Source: Candidatus Blochmanniella camponoti (GTDB lineage Bacteria > Pseudomonadota > Gammaproteobacteria > Enterobacterales > Enterobacteriaceae). Taken from it: 64,000 nt of DNA. A program made the position numbers and the translations under genes. How positions within the stretch are numbered: position 1 is the stretch's first letter; each line of letters begins with the position of its first letter. Positions 27,518 to 37,880 of this stretch are shown piece by piece. The DNA lies in the NCBI RefSeq assembly GCF_023585825.1, contig NZ_CP097751.1, forward strand, positions 372,001 through 436,000, given 5' to 3'. The notes beneath the pieces were generated by a model. The model did no database searches, was not told where the DNA came from, and saw only the letters and a program-made list of their open reading frames with translations.

Positions 27518-28525
27518 TTAGATTAATTTTTTCGAACGTAGTTCATTTTTTAGATAAGCATAAAAAATTGGGGCTGCTATTAAGCCTTCTAATCCAAATA
27601 TTGACTCTAGTAAAAGCATTGAAAGTATCAATTCCCAAGGGTTAGCATTGATTTTATTTCCAATAATTTCGGCATTCAGAAAATATTCTAACTTATGAAT
27701 TAATATTAAATAAATGAGCATCATTACTCCGATACTTAATGAGATGGATAAAGCCGCAATAGTAATCATAATATTGGAAATAAGATTACCAATAATTGGT
27801 AACATACCAAAAATAAAAGTAATGACAGTTAAGGTTTTTCCTAATGGTAAAGACTGCCCAATTAATGGTAGTAAAACAAAAATTATAATAGATGTTAACA
27901 ATGTATTCACTGAAGAAATTTTAATTTGAGCAAAAACAATGTTACGAAACGCCCTAGAAAGATTGTATATACGTTCTGATAATTGAGTAATAAAAAATGT
28001 ATCATGAGTGTGTTGTTTTGTAGATTTAGAGCAAGATACTAAAACACCAACTACTACTCCTACTAGTAAAGTAATAAATCCGTGTAGGAAAGTATGTCCC
28101 ATATTTCGAATAAGAATTAAATTTGACTCAATCCAAGTAAATATTTGATCTTTTAGTTCTTCGGTAGTATTTGGTAAAAAAGAAGGTAAAAAATCAGGAA
28201 GTCTTTTTTTAAAATCAGAAAAAATTCTATTAATTTCAGTAGAAATAGTAATATTATTAATATCTTCTGTGAAAAAATTAGTACAATTAATAATTCCTAT
28301 AGTTATAACAACAGATATACTTATAATAATGAATGCTACTGCAACCCCTCGGGCACGATTTATTCCAATAAATCGTTCAAAGTAAGACGCAAAAGATACT
28401 ATAATTTCATAAGTTAAAAATCCAGAAAAAAAACAAGGAAATAAACCTAATGGTATCACGATCATTATAAAAATAAATATTATTAGATAAGAAATTATTA
28501 TGATTGGTGTTTGTTTGGAAATCAT
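27518..28525 (-). CDS. AI-2E / PerM family inner-membrane protein
   Basis: A 335-residue hydrophobic protein with about seven or eight membrane segments and the layout of the AI-2E transporter (PerM/YdiK/YhhT/TqsA) family. It has a paired N-terminal helix block (IISYLIIFIFIMIVIPLGLFPCFFSGFLTYEII), a less hydrophobic middle (about 85-125), and a C-terminal block with PLGKTLTVITFIFGMLPIIGNLISN and a closing GLEGLIAAPIFYAYLKNELR. Family members export small molecules or ions; the substrate here cannot be read. AGGA precedes the start. I cannot choose between the E. coli paralogues. Confidence 0.75.
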   Translation of the reverse strand: MISKQTPIIIISYLIIFIFIMIVIPLGLFPCFFSGFLTYEIIVSFASYFERFIGINRARGVAVAFIIISISVVITIGIINCTNFFTEDINNITISTEINRIFSDFKKRLPDFLPSFLPNTTEELKDQIFTWIESNLILIRNMGHTFLHGFITLLVGVVVGVLVSCSKSTKQHTHDTFFITQLSERIYNLSRAFRNIVFAQIKISSVNTLLTSIIIFVLLPLIGQSLPLGKTLTVITFIFGMLPIIGNLISNIMITIAALSISLSIGVMMLIYLILIHKLEYFLNAEIIGNKINANPWELILSMLLLESIFGLEGLIAAPIFYAYLKNELRSKKLI

Positions 28526-28969
28526 TTTTATATCCTAGTGCATGTAGATTTCTGCAATATGCAATTCCTTATCAATATTAAGGACAAAACCATGGTGTTC
28601 ATTACATATGTATGTAGATTGTTTATTTCGTTTATATAGCATAGTTATAAAACCGATGTAGAATCAATGTGTTTTAAATAATTTATTTTAAAAATATTTC
28701 ATAATTATATATATGTGTAGAAAAAAAATAATACCTAATACTGATAGATATAAAAATATAAGTATTGGTATTTTATGATGCTCTATGCATGTATAATACA
28801 TACTGATTTTTTAATTCAAAATATTTTTAGTGACATGAAGCAATCATTTTCTGTAAATATAGATTTAGTTTTCATTATATTATTAATGTCATTAATAATA
28901 TAATGAATAATTGTTATTATTGCAAATAGATGTGGAACCACAATGATTTTTTAAAATAGACAAAATAAA
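28526..28969. other. spacer upstream of glyQ
   Basis: About 440 AT-rich bases between the divergent membrane gene and glyQ. Its main structure is the palindrome at 28871-28907. No gene seen. Confidence 0.5.
28871..28907. repeat. 18-bp perfect inverted repeat upstream of glyQ
   Basis: Arms 28871-28888 (ttcattatattattaatg) and 28890-28907 pair perfectly around a single T. It ends 62 bases before the glyQ start. It could be a leader hairpin, an operator or a cruciform. All but two pairs are A-T. Confidence 0.75.
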
Positions 28970-29884
28970 ATGTACGATAACAATGATACAAAAACTTTTC
29001 AAGGACTAATACGGACATTAGAAAGTTATTGGGCAGGTTGCGGTTGTATTATAGCTCAACCGTTAGATATAGAAGTTGGAGCAGCTACTTCACATCCTAT
29101 GACTTTTTTTAATGCTATTGGCCCAGAACCTGTTGCCGTCTCTTATGTTCAGGTATCTCGCCGACCGATGGATAGTCGATATGGTCACAATCCAAATAGA
29201 TTGCAACAATATTATCAGTTTCAAGTAATTATAAAACCTTCTCCAAAAAATATGCTGCAATTATATTTAGATTCTTTAAAAAAAATTGGATTAAATCACA
29301 TAAAAAATGATATTTTTTTTGTTGAAGATAATTGGGAAAACCCTACTCTTGGAGCATGGGGATTAGGTTGGGAAGTTTGGTTGAATGGCATGGAGATAAC
29401 ACAACTGACTTATTTTCAGCAAATAGGTGGATTAGAATGTAGACCTGTTACTGGAGAAATAACTTATGGTTTAGAACGCTTATCTTTATTCTTACAAGGA
29501 GTAAATCATATTTATGATTTGGTTTGGAGTTATAGTTCATTAGGACCTGTTACGTATGGAGATTTATTCCATCAAAATGAATTGGAACAATCAATTTATA
29601 ACTGTGAACATACGGATATTGAATTTTTATTTACAATTTTTAGTCAATATGAAAATGAGATAAAATATTTAATTACTATGACACAACCATTACTTATGCC
29701 AGCGTATGAACGAGTTTTAAAAGCAATACATATTTTTAATTTATTAAATGCTAGGAAAGTAATTTCCATTACAGAAAGAAAAAATTATATTTTACGTATT
29801 CGCAAATTATCAAAAATGATAGCAGAAGCTTACTATGCATCTCGTAGAAAATTAGGATTTCCTATGTGTATGAGGAAATTATAA
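28970..29884 (+). CDS. glyQ: glycyl-tRNA synthetase alpha subunit
   Basis: Catalytic subunit of the tetrameric bacterial glycyl-tRNA synthetase. The 304 residues compare with 303 in E. coli. Typical stretches are [77 protein letters not shown] and the C-terminal [19 protein letters not shown]. glyS follows after 23 bases, so the two are probably co-transcribed. Confidence 0.98.
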   Translation: MYDNNDTKTFQGLIRTLESYWAGCGCIIAQPLDIEVGAATSHPMTFFNAIGPEPVAVSYVQVSRRPMDSRYGHNPNRLQQYYQFQVIIKPSPKNMLQLYLDSLKKIGLNHIKNDIFFVEDNWENPTLGAWGLGWEVWLNGMEITQLTYFQQIGGLECRPVTGEITYGLERLSLFLQGVNHIYDLVWSYSSLGPVTYGDLFHQNELEQSIYNCEHTDIEFLFTIFSQYENEIKYLITMTQPLLMPAYERVLKAIHIFNLLNARKVISITERKNYILRIRKLSKMIAEAYYASRRKLGFPMCMRKL

Positions 29885-29907
29885 TATAATGCAAGGATAA
29901 TTTTATA

Positions 29908-31995
29908 ATGAAAGTACGTACTTTTTTAGTAGAGATTGGTACTGAATCGTTACCATCTAAAATTTTAAAAAAATTAGGAAAAGACTTTTTTTATCAAATT
30001 ATTAGTGGATTTGAAGAAAATAATTTTGTTTACGATAAGGTTAATTGGTTTGCATCTTCATGTCGTTTAGCAGTTAAGGCTAATTTAATAATAAAAAGCA
30101 ATTTTAATACTAATATTGAATGCGTTGATCAATCAAATACTGGTGACACATATGATAAATATATTAACAATACAGATACTCAAATCAATCATATAGTTAA
30201 TAATATAAAGATCAGAAGTGGTGTGGGCGCTAATAATTTTCAAAGAAAATTGGAATGCGATAAAAATATAGCAATACGTAAAAATTTAAAATATTTATTG
30301 TGTAAAATTATTAGTTCCGCTTTAGAAAAATTAAACAATTATGAAATGATGCGTTGGAGCGATATAGATATTCCATTTGTTCGCCCTGTTCGTACTGTGA
30401 CTATATTGTTAGATACATATCTTATTCCAGGTTATTTTTTTGGTATAAAAACAGATCGGGTATTGTATGGTAATAGATGTATGGAAGACGATAAAATTAT
30501 TCTTGAACATGCAGATCATTATCCAGATGTTTTGATTAAAAACGGTTGGGTAATAGCAGATTACGATACACGTAAAAATATTATATGTGCAGAGATAGAA
30601 AAAGAATCTAGAAAACTTGGGGGAGTTGTAAATGTTCAGGATGAAAAAAATTTGTTAGAAGAGGTTACTTCGTTAGTAGAATGGCCTGTAATTCTTTCTG
30701 GTCAGTTTAATAATAAATTTTTGGTATTACCACGTGAAGTAATACTTCATATTATGAGATACGATCAAAAGTATTTTCCAGTATATAATGTTATCGATGG
30801 AGTTTTGTTACCGTATTTTATTTTCGTATCGAATACGATTTCAGATAACTATAAGAAAATTATTGATGGACATGAAAATGTGATAATTCCACGTTTAATG
30901 GATGCAGAGTTTTTTTTAATGCAAGATAATAAATGTCGTTTAGAAGATTATATACCTAAATTAAATTCTGTGCTATTCCATAGCAGGCTTGGTACTTTGC
31001 GTGATAAAAGTTGGCGTATAGAAGAATTATCTGGATGGATTGCTGAGAAAATAGGTATAAATATAGAACAAACGAGACGCGCCGGGTATTTGTGTAAGTG
31101 TGATTTAATGAGCAATATGGTATGTGAGTTTCCTTCAACTCAAGGAACTATCGGTATGCATTATGCTCTCCGTGATGGTGAGTCAGAAGAAATAGCATTA
31201 GCACAAAAGGAACATTATCAACCACGATTTTCTAAGGATAAACTTCCTACTACTCATATTTCTTGTGCTGTATCTATTGCAGATAAAATGGATACTATAT
31301 CAGGTATATTTGGTGTTAAAGAGTTACCGAAAGGTAATAGAGATCCGTTTGCTTTAAAAAGATCTGCAATTGGAATTTTACGTATTCTTATGTATAAAAA
31401 ATTACCAATAAATTTATTTGACCTAATACAAAAGTCAGTAAAATTATATGGTTCGCAATTAATTAATGCGGCAGTTATTAATGATATTCATAATTTTATG
31501 TATAATCGTTTGCTTTCGTGGTATTCCTCAAGAGGTTATAAACTAGATGTTATTAAAGCAGTTTTAAGTGTTAAATCTGATAGCGTAGTAGACATCGATG
31601 CCCGAATACAAGCAGTTACTGATTTTTCTGGATTACAAAAAGAGGAAAATATTAAATTAAATTTAATTTATAAACGCATATCTAATATACTCTTAAAAAA
31701 GAAAATATCTTGTAATGAGGATGTGCAATATTTTTTATTAAAAATGCCAGAAGAAATATGTTTAGCCATGGAGGTGATTTCGATAGAAAAGAGACTACAG
31801 GTATTGTGCATGCACCATCGTTATTATGATGCACTAACTGTTGTTATAACAATAACAAGCGCAGTAAACGCATTTTTTGATAATGTTATAATTATGGATG
31901 AAAATGAAAATATAAGAATTAATCGATTAACTTTGCTAAATAAGGTTAAAAATTTATTTTTAAAGGTAGCAGATATTTCTTTATTGAAGATTTAA
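29908..31995 (+). CDS. glyS: glycyl-tRNA synthetase beta subunit
   Basis: Binds tRNA-Gly and supports the alpha subunit. The 695 residues compare with 689 in E. coli. The N-terminal FLVEIGTESLPSKIL, the central YFPVYNVIDGVLLPYFIFVSN and the HD-like ADKMDTISGIFGVKELPKGNRDPFALKRSAIGILRIL are characteristic. AAGGA lies before the ATG. The C-terminal anticodon-binding part is diverged but of full length. Confidence 0.97.
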   Translation: MKVRTFLVEIGTESLPSKILKKLGKDFFYQIISGFEENNFVYDKVNWFASSCRLAVKANLIIKSNFNTNIECVDQSNTGDTYDKYINNTDTQINHIVNNIKIRSGVGANNFQRKLECDKNIAIRKNLKYLLCKIISSALEKLNNYEMMRWSDIDIPFVRPVRTVTILLDTYLIPGYFFGIKTDRVLYGNRCMEDDKIILEHADHYPDVLIKNGWVIADYDTRKNIICAEIEKESRKLGGVVNVQDEKNLLEEVTSLVEWPVILSGQFNNKFLVLPREVILHIMRYDQKYFPVYNVIDGVLLPYFIFVSNTISDNYKKIIDGHENVIIPRLMDAEFFLMQDNKCRLEDYIPKLNSVLFHSRLGTLRDKSWRIEELSGWIAEKIGINIEQTRRAGYLCKCDLMSNMVCEFPSTQGTIGMHYALRDGESEEIALAQKEHYQPRFSKDKLPTTHISCAVSIADKMDTISGIFGVKELPKGNRDPFALKRSAIGILRILMYKKLPINLFDLIQKSVKLYGSQLINAAVINDIHNFMYNRLLSWYSSRGYKLDVIKAVLSVKSDSVVDIDARIQAVTDFSGLQKEENIKLNLIYKRISNILLKKKISCNEDVQYFLLKMPEEICLAMEVISIEKRLQVLCMHHRYYDALTVVITITSAVNAFFDNVIIMDENENIRINRLTLLNKVKNLFLKVADISLLKI

Positions 31996-32020
31996 ACGTA
32001 CATCTGTACATTCTGGACTA

Positions 32021-32063
32021 TACTTCAGTAGTTCGTAGAGAACGATCCCGAACTACTGAAGTA
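32021..32063. terminator. strong hairpin between convergent glyS and sodA
   Basis: Arms 32021-32035 (tacttcagtagttcg) and 32049-32063 pair perfectly over 15 bp with a 13-base loop, 26 bases after glyS ends. No T-run follows directly, so termination is inferred from the position between convergent genes. A smaller hairpin (ctcaat/attgag, 32090-32107) lies just beyond. Confidence 0.6.
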
Positions 32064-32179
32064 GTCATGATCAATGATCATCTATCTCACTCAATACACT
32101 GATTGAGGTCTAGAAAGTGGTCAGATGTTTTAATATTCATGTAAAACTTATAACCACATTAGTTGATTAACAATCATTT

Positions 32180-32797
32180 TTATACTTGATGAAATTGTGT
32201 GTATACTTCATCCCAGTTGACTACATTCCAAAATGATCTAATATAATCTAAACGTCGATTTTGATATTTTAAATAATAAGCATGTTCCCACACATCCAAT
32301 CCAAGAATTGGATATCCATTTGTTCCGGAGATATCTGCCCCCATTAATGGGTTATCTTGATTGGCAGTAGATACTATAGATAAAATATCATTTTGTTTTA
32401 TGAGCCATACCCAACCAGATCCAAAACGACTGATAGCAGTTTTTTCAAAATGATCTTTAAAAGAAGAGATACTTGAAAAGTTATATTCTATTGCATCTTT
32501 TAATGATCCTTGAAGTATAGTATTTTTTTTAAGATACTTCCAAAAAAGGCTATGATTGATATGTCCTCCAGCATTGTTACGTAATATAGTTTTTTTGTGA
32601 TTAGGTAAATGATTTAATTTTTTTATTAATTCTATGACAGGTAGATTGGAAAATTCAGGTAAATCAATTAGCGCTGCATTAGCGTTATCAATATATGCTT
32701 GATGGTGTTTTGTGTGATGAATCTTCATAGTTTTTTCGTCAAGAAATGGCTCTAAAGCATCATATGGATAAGGTAAAGAAGGTAATATAAAACTCAT
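32180..32797 (-). CDS. sodA: superoxide dismutase [Mn]
   Basis: Dismutates superoxide in the cytoplasm. The 205 residues compare with 206 in E. coli SodA. Metal ligands lie in [12 protein letters not shown] (H27), [13 protein letters not shown] (second His), and [16 protein letters not shown] (Asp and His of the DVWEHAYY signature). The sequence is closer to E. coli SodA than SodB (for example the FGSGWVWL and QDNPLMG stretches), which suggests manganese. GGAGA precedes the start. A 23-bp inverted repeat lies about 60 bases upstream. Confidence 0.96.
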   Translation of the reverse strand: MSFILPSLPYPYDALEPFLDEKTMKIHHTKHHQAYIDNANAALIDLPEFSNLPVIELIKKLNHLPNHKKTILRNNAGGHINHSLFWKYLKKNTILQGSLKDAIEYNFSSISSFKDHFEKTAISRFGSGWVWLIKQNDILSIVSTANQDNPLMGADISGTNGYPILGLDVWEHAYYLKYQNRRLDYIRSFWNVVNWDEVYTQFHQV

Positions 32798-32859
32798 AAT
32801 AAAAATTTCTCCATAATTACGTAAATATTAAAGAGTAGTAACTCTAAGAACAGTTCAAA

Positions 32860-32917
32860 TTATACATTTATTAATAAATAATGTACACAAGTAGATTATT
32901 TATTAATAAATGTATAA
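32860..32917. repeat. 23-bp perfect inverted repeat upstream of sodA
   Basis: Arms 32860-32882 and 32895-32917 are exact reverse complements around the 12-base loop gtacacaagtag. It lies in the 339-base gap between the sodA start and tRNA-Pro. The rest of that gap is AT-rich and empty. Almost all pairs are A-T, with one G-C pair per stem. Confidence 0.8.
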
Positions 32918-33136
32918 AAATAATAGCATTATTGAAATGATATTTTTGTATATATCAATTTTTAATGAAACTTGATATTATAAATAATATAATTCGAATA
33001 TACATTTAGGGATTATTTTATTTGATAAGATTGAATTGGTAATTTTTAGATTTTATTATTATTAATTGTATTAATAAGAGCAAAAATATTTGTATTTAAA
33101 TCGCAATTATAATTATATATAACTATACTTATAGTG

Positions 33137-33210
33137 CGGTGAGTAGCGCAGTTTGGTAGCGCAATACGTTCGGGACGTATAGGTCGAAGGTTCAAATCCT
33201 TCCTCACCGA
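33137..33210 (+). tRNA. proK: tRNA-Pro (CGG)
   Basis: A 74-base cloverleaf: acceptor CGGTGAG with CTCACCG, D arm GCGCAGTTTGGTAGCGC, anticodon loop TTCGGGA giving CGG, and T arm AAGGTTCAAATCCTT. It closely follows E. coli proK. CCA is not encoded. A dedicated CGG isoacceptor is notable in a small genome because a TGG tRNA can usually read CCG. Confidence 0.96.
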
Positions 33211-33397
33211 TATAAAAGTAATAATATATTTTCATTTAATTTTTTATGTGAAATGATACTGTAATCAAGATCATTTAATAGATCAATAAGTGTAATATCA
33301 TCAGATATACGTGTGTCCTGTTTACGTATATAAATTTGATACAACGGAAGATTTCAAAATTGGCTACATAATAGTTACTAATTTTAGGTTTTATTGT

Positions 33398-35470
33398 ATG
33401 GATAATAATCCGTTATTAAATTATTCTATATTTCCTCCATTTTCTTCTATTAAGATAAATCATGTAAAAGAAGCTGTACAAAAGGTTTTGACTAATTGTT
33501 ATAATACGGTAGATCAGATTGTATCCGAAAAACGTGTAACTTGGGATACGTTATATTATCCGTTGATGATTGCGGAAAATGAATTGCAACGCATTTGGTC
33601 TCCGATAACACATTTAAATTCTGTACAGCATAATTTAGAATTACGTAAGATTTATGAAGAAAGTCTACCATTTATTTCTGAATATAGAAACTGGATTAAT
33701 CAACATGATGGATTGTATAAATCTTATCAATCATTACAACATGGAGATCTTTATCAAAAGTTGAGCGTAATACAGAAAAAAGTATTAAACAATATTTTAC
33801 ATAATTTTAAGTTATCGGGGATTTATTTATCTCCACAGAAAAAAAAAATATATGCATATATAACTTCTAGATTGGCCCGATTAAGTTCAAATTATGCTAA
33901 TAATGTATTTGATGCAACGTTAGGTTGGAACAAGTTAATTACTGAAAAAAAATTACTATCTGGGATACCAGATCATATATTGGAGATTGCTCGTTTAGCA
34001 GCACAAGTTCGTGGAGAAAAAGGATGGTTATTTACACTGCAATACCCTAGTTATTCTTCAGTTCTTTTGTATTGCGATACCCAAGAACTCAGAGAAGAGT
34101 TATATTGGGCTTTTAATACCCGTGCTTCTGATCAAGGACCTAATAGTGGGAAATGGGATAATACTTTAGTAATGGATGAAATTCTTGCATTACGCTATGA
34201 GTTAGCAAAAATTTTAGGATTTAGCACTTATCTTGAAAAATCTTTGTCAAAAAGAATGGTACAGACTCCAAAACAAGTATTTAATTTTCTTATGAATTTA
34301 TCTATCCAGATACGTTCTTGTGAATATAAGGAATTTTTAGAAATACAAAATTTTGCTAAAAAAAAATATTCTTGTATATCTTTAAATCCATGGGATATTG
34401 CATATTATAGAGAGAAACAGAAACAATATTTTTTTTCTATTAAAAATGAAGAACTATGTTGTTATTTTCCTGAAAAAACAGTACTTCATGGAATGTTTTC
34501 AGTAGTGAATCGTATTTACGGAATTACTATTAAAGAGCATTCTAATGTAGAAACATGGCATTCTGATGTACGATTTTTTGATATTTTTGATGAAAAAGAT
34601 AAATGGATGGGAGGGTTTTATTTAGATATATATCTTAGAGATGATAAACGTGAGGGTGCTTGGATGGATGAGTTAGTAGGCAAGATGTATCGAAATAATA
34701 CTATTAGCCAAAAACCTATCGCATACTTAACTTGTAACTTTAATCGTTCAGAGAATCAAAAATCATCATGTTTGTTAACGCATCATGATGTGATGACTTT
34801 ATTCCATGAATTTGGCCATGTACTACATCATATCATGACACGCATTGATATTCCGGAAATATCTGGAGTTAATGGAGTACCTTGGGATGCAGTAGAATTA
34901 CCTAGTCAACTTATGGAAAAATTTTGTTGGGACCATGATGTATTACAATTAATTTCTATGCATTATCGCACAAAAGAACCGCTACCTGATTATATAATAA
35001 ATAATTTGTTAAAAACAAAAACATATCAATCATCATCTTATCTTTTACGTCAAGTGATATATGGGTTATTTGATTTACGAATACATCATGAATATATTCC
35101 AGGAAAAAAAAATAGTGCATTAAAAATATTTAACGAAGTAATAAAACAGGTATCAACGCATCATCTCTCAATGGATTGGGATCGTTTCCCTAACTCTTTT
35201 CTACATGCTTTTTCTGATGATTATTCTGCGGGGTATTATAGTTATTTATGGGCAGATATGTTAGCATCTAACGTTTGGTGTCGTTTTCAAGAATTAGGTA
35301 TTCTTAATTCGAAAATAGGGAAATCATTTCTTAATGACATCCTTGCGTTGGGGGGTACTATCGATTTGGAAAAATGTCTTGTAAAATTTTGTACACAAAC
35401 TATGACAGTAGAACCTATGCTAAGGTATTATGGGATCGCTGCTTCTTCTGACCATTCCATGTCAATATAA
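33398..35470 (+). CDS. prlC: oligopeptidase A (M3 family metallopeptidase)
   Basis: Cytoplasmic zinc peptidase that degrades signal peptides and short peptides. The 690 residues compare with 680 in E. coli PrlC. The zinc motif HEFGH lies at residues 470-474 (TLFHEFGHVLHHIMTRI), with the third ligand and partner residues in GVPWDAVELPSQLMEKFCW. The N-terminus NPLLNYSIFPPFSSIKINHV supports the ATG at 33398. pitA lies next in the opposite orientation; E. coli has prlC and pitA close together, with uspA and others between, which are absent. Confidence 0.95.
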   Translation: MDNNPLLNYSIFPPFSSIKINHVKEAVQKVLTNCYNTVDQIVSEKRVTWDTLYYPLMIAENELQRIWSPITHLNSVQHNLELRKIYEESLPFISEYRNWINQHDGLYKSYQSLQHGDLYQKLSVIQKKVLNNILHNFKLSGIYLSPQKKKIYAYITSRLARLSSNYANNVFDATLGWNKLITEKKLLSGIPDHILEIARLAAQVRGEKGWLFTLQYPSYSSVLLYCDTQELREELYWAFNTRASDQGPNSGKWDNTLVMDEILALRYELAKILGFSTYLEKSLSKRMVQTPKQVFNFLMNLSIQIRSCEYKEFLEIQNFAKKKYSCISLNPWDIAYYREKQKQYFFSIKNEELCCYFPEKTVLHGMFSVVNRIYGITIKEHSNVETWHSDVRFFDIFDEKDKWMGGFYLDIYLRDDKREGAWMDELVGKMYRNNTISQKPIAYLTCNFNRSENQKSSCLLTHHDVMTLFHEFGHVLHHIMTRIDIPEISGVNGVPWDAVELPSQLMEKFCWDHDVLQLISMHYRTKEPLPDYIINNLLKTKTYQSSSYLLRQVIYGLFDLRIHHEYIPGKKNSALKIFNEVIKQVSTHHLSMDWDRFPNSFLHAFSDDYSAGYYSYLWADMLASNVWCRFQELGILNSKIGKSFLNDILALGGTIDLEKCLVKFCTQTMTVEPMLRYYGIAASSDHSMSI

Positions 35471-35905
35471 TATGCATAAATTATTAAAAATATTATTTTT
35501 ATATGTGAATCGTTCTTACATTAAGCATGATAGATTGATGCTTGTTAATGCTTATTATAGATAAAGAATGTGAGGTTCTTATTTTTTGAAATAAAATGTG
35601 TGTTTTTTGAATTATTTATTAAAAGAATTATCGATATACTGATGATGAAGATTTTTTTATATTAGTTTTCGTGCCAGATATTTCGATAGTCATGTGTAAA
35701 GAAATTTGGATAATCGTGTTATCTATAAATAAAAGTGTTCATTAATAAATCGGAATGGCAATAAGTATTATTTATTTTTAATACTTACAAAATTCTTAAT
35801 TTTAAAAATATCATTTGAAATAAAGAATGTTCTTTTTTTTAATAAAAAAGATAGAACAATATGAAAAGTTTGTTTATTTAATTTTTTATTTATATTTTAT
35901 TTGTT
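35471..35905. other. non-coding spacer prlC-pitA
   Basis: About 435 AT-rich bases between convergent genes. It holds a 9-bp inverted repeat at 35762-35787 (taagtatta arms). No gene or remnant was recognised where E. coli carries rsmJ, uspA and uspB. Confidence 0.5.
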
Positions 35906-37528
35906 TTATATTTGAATATATTTATGTAATAATCGCAATGTAGCCCAATAAAAACTCCCGCTTAGTACGATAGAAACAGGCACAGTTAATGACCAAGTTA
36001 TTAATATATTTTTTATTGTTTTCCCCTGCACCCCCCATCCACGAATTAGCATGCTTCCCGTAATGGATGAAGATAACACATGAGTCGTGGAAACAGGCAT
36101 ACCAGCATAACTTGCTGTACCTATGGAAATAGCTGTAGTTAATTGGGCTGATAAACCTTGTGCATAAGTCATCTCTTTTTTTCCTATTTTTTCACCAATA
36201 GTAGTAGCAACTCGTTTCCATCCAATGATCGTTCCTAGAGATAATGACAATGCAACAGCTAAAATAATCCAAGTGGGTGCGTATTCAATTGTGTGCAGCA
36301 AATGTTCTTTTAAATGTTTAAGAAAATTTTTATTTTTATATGAGGTTTCTGGAAGCACTATGATTTGATCTAAAATATCTACTATATATATGAGTAATTG
36401 TCTCATTTGGGAGCGTTGATCTATATTTAATTGCGCATAACTATCTAAATTTTCAAGTAATAATAAAGCGTTATTAATAATAGTAAGAGTTAGTGATAAA
36501 TCATTAAAAATTTTTCTTAGTTGTATCTCTGTTTCTGAAGTAGACAGACATTTATTAAAATATGTTACGTTATTGTTATTTACAAAAATTTGCGTAGAGT
36601 CTTTAATGGAAGGAACAATAACTTTTAGTTGATTTAATGCTAATGATATAGGCATAGATGTTATTTCTGATGGCATGATAGTTTTAAAATTGTTATAGTG
36701 TTGAGTATAATATTCATAAAAATTATTAACGGCATTTCGAGTACGAGAGATTTCATGACTGCTAGCATGCATATTCAGCATAAAGTTTGCCGGAGCTACT
36801 CCTATTAATAGTAACATAATAAGTCCAATTCCTTTTTGCCCATCGTTTGCTCCATGAGAAAAACTAACTCCAGCTGCAGATAAAATTAATATAGTACGCG
36901 TCCATAATGATGGTTGGGGTCTTCCATATTTTTGTGTTTGTTGAGTTGGAGTAATATGAATGTTTTTATGTTTTTTGTTGTTATTCCAATATCTACATAA
37001 TATTAACATCATTATTCTAGCTAGTGTCAAACCTATTATTGGTGATATTATTAGTGATAAAAAAATATTAATTAATTTTGGAATGTTCAATCCTTGCATC
37101 ATTGGACAATGCGTAATGATTGCGTGAACTAATCCGATCCCAATTAATGTTCCAATTAAAGTATGAGAACTAGAAGTAGGTAACCTGAAATACCACGTTC
37201 CAAGATTCCATAGTATTGCTGCAAATAATGTGGAAAAAATCATAGCTAAAATATGGTTAGCATTGGTATTCATAAAAAAATGTGTAGGAAGTAAATGGAT
37301 AATTGTATATGCAACACTTAAGCCGCTCAATGTTACGCCTAAAAAATTAAATATTCCCGACATTAACACTGCGCTATGAGAACGTAACGCACAGGTATAA
37401 ATTACAGTGACTACAGAATTAGCAGTATCATGAAACCCATTAATGGCTTCATAAACAAATACGAGAATCAATGCCAGAATCAACATAGTGCTGATGTGTA
37501 TTTCTAAGTTAAAGAGAAAATGTGACAT
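35906..37528 (-). CDS. pitA: low-affinity inorganic phosphate transporter
   Basis: Proton-coupled importer of metal-phosphate complexes in the inner membrane. The 540 residues exceed E. coli PitA (499 aa), mainly through a longer central cytoplasmic loop. The two inverted family repeats are visible: GFHDTANSVVTVIYT with STLFAAILWNLGTWYFRLPTSSSHTLIG near the N-terminus, and FSHGANDGQKGIGL with GMPVSTTHVLSSSI later. It stands alone with long spacers. Metal-phosphate import could also feed zinc and magnesium supply. Confidence 0.95.
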   Translation of the reverse strand: MSHFLFNLEIHISTMLILALILVFVYEAINGFHDTANSVVTVIYTCALRSHSAVLMSGIFNFLGVTLSGLSVAYTIIHLLPTHFFMNTNANHILAMIFSTLFAAILWNLGTWYFRLPTSSSHTLIGTLIGIGLVHAIITHCPMMQGLNIPKLINIFLSLIISPIIGLTLARIMMLILCRYWNNNKKHKNIHITPTQQTQKYGRPQPSLWTRTILILSAAGVSFSHGANDGQKGIGLIMLLLIGVAPANFMLNMHASSHEISRTRNAVNNFYEYYTQHYNNFKTIMPSEITSMPISLALNQLKVIVPSIKDSTQIFVNNNNVTYFNKCLSTSETEIQLRKIFNDLSLTLTIINNALLLLENLDSYAQLNIDQRSQMRQLLIYIVDILDQIIVLPETSYKNKNFLKHLKEHLLHTIEYAPTWIILAVALSLSLGTIIGWKRVATTIGEKIGKKEMTYAQGLSAQLTTAISIGTASYAGMPVSTTHVLSSSITGSMLIRGWGVQGKTIKNILITWSLTVPVSIVLSGSFYWATLRLLHKYIQI

Positions 37529-37880
37529 AAGAAATACGCCATTATTAAAATGATAAAATTCGTATTATCTAAGAGAATCTATGTAGAGAAAAAGAAAATT
37601 ATATTTTTTTATGATGATCATATGTATACATGATATATTTTGCTATTGTATGATCATGTGTTTTATAAAAATATTTCATGTTTGCTTCCTATTGTATACG
37701 ACACAATATTTATTGGTTTAACAAATTGGCAATGGATACGATTACAGTAATACGTAGTTATTTCATGAAATACAAGCGAAATAAATATCCGCAATGCCAT
37801 TCTATATACTATGATAATGATATCAATCATTGATAATATTATTGGTAAAAATTACAATGATTATATTATTTACTAATTTT
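37529..37880. other. divergent spacer pitA/ubiA
   Basis: About 350 AT-rich bases between divergent starts, so promoters for both should be here. ubiC, which precedes ubiA in E. coli, is not recognisable. Confidence 0.45.
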
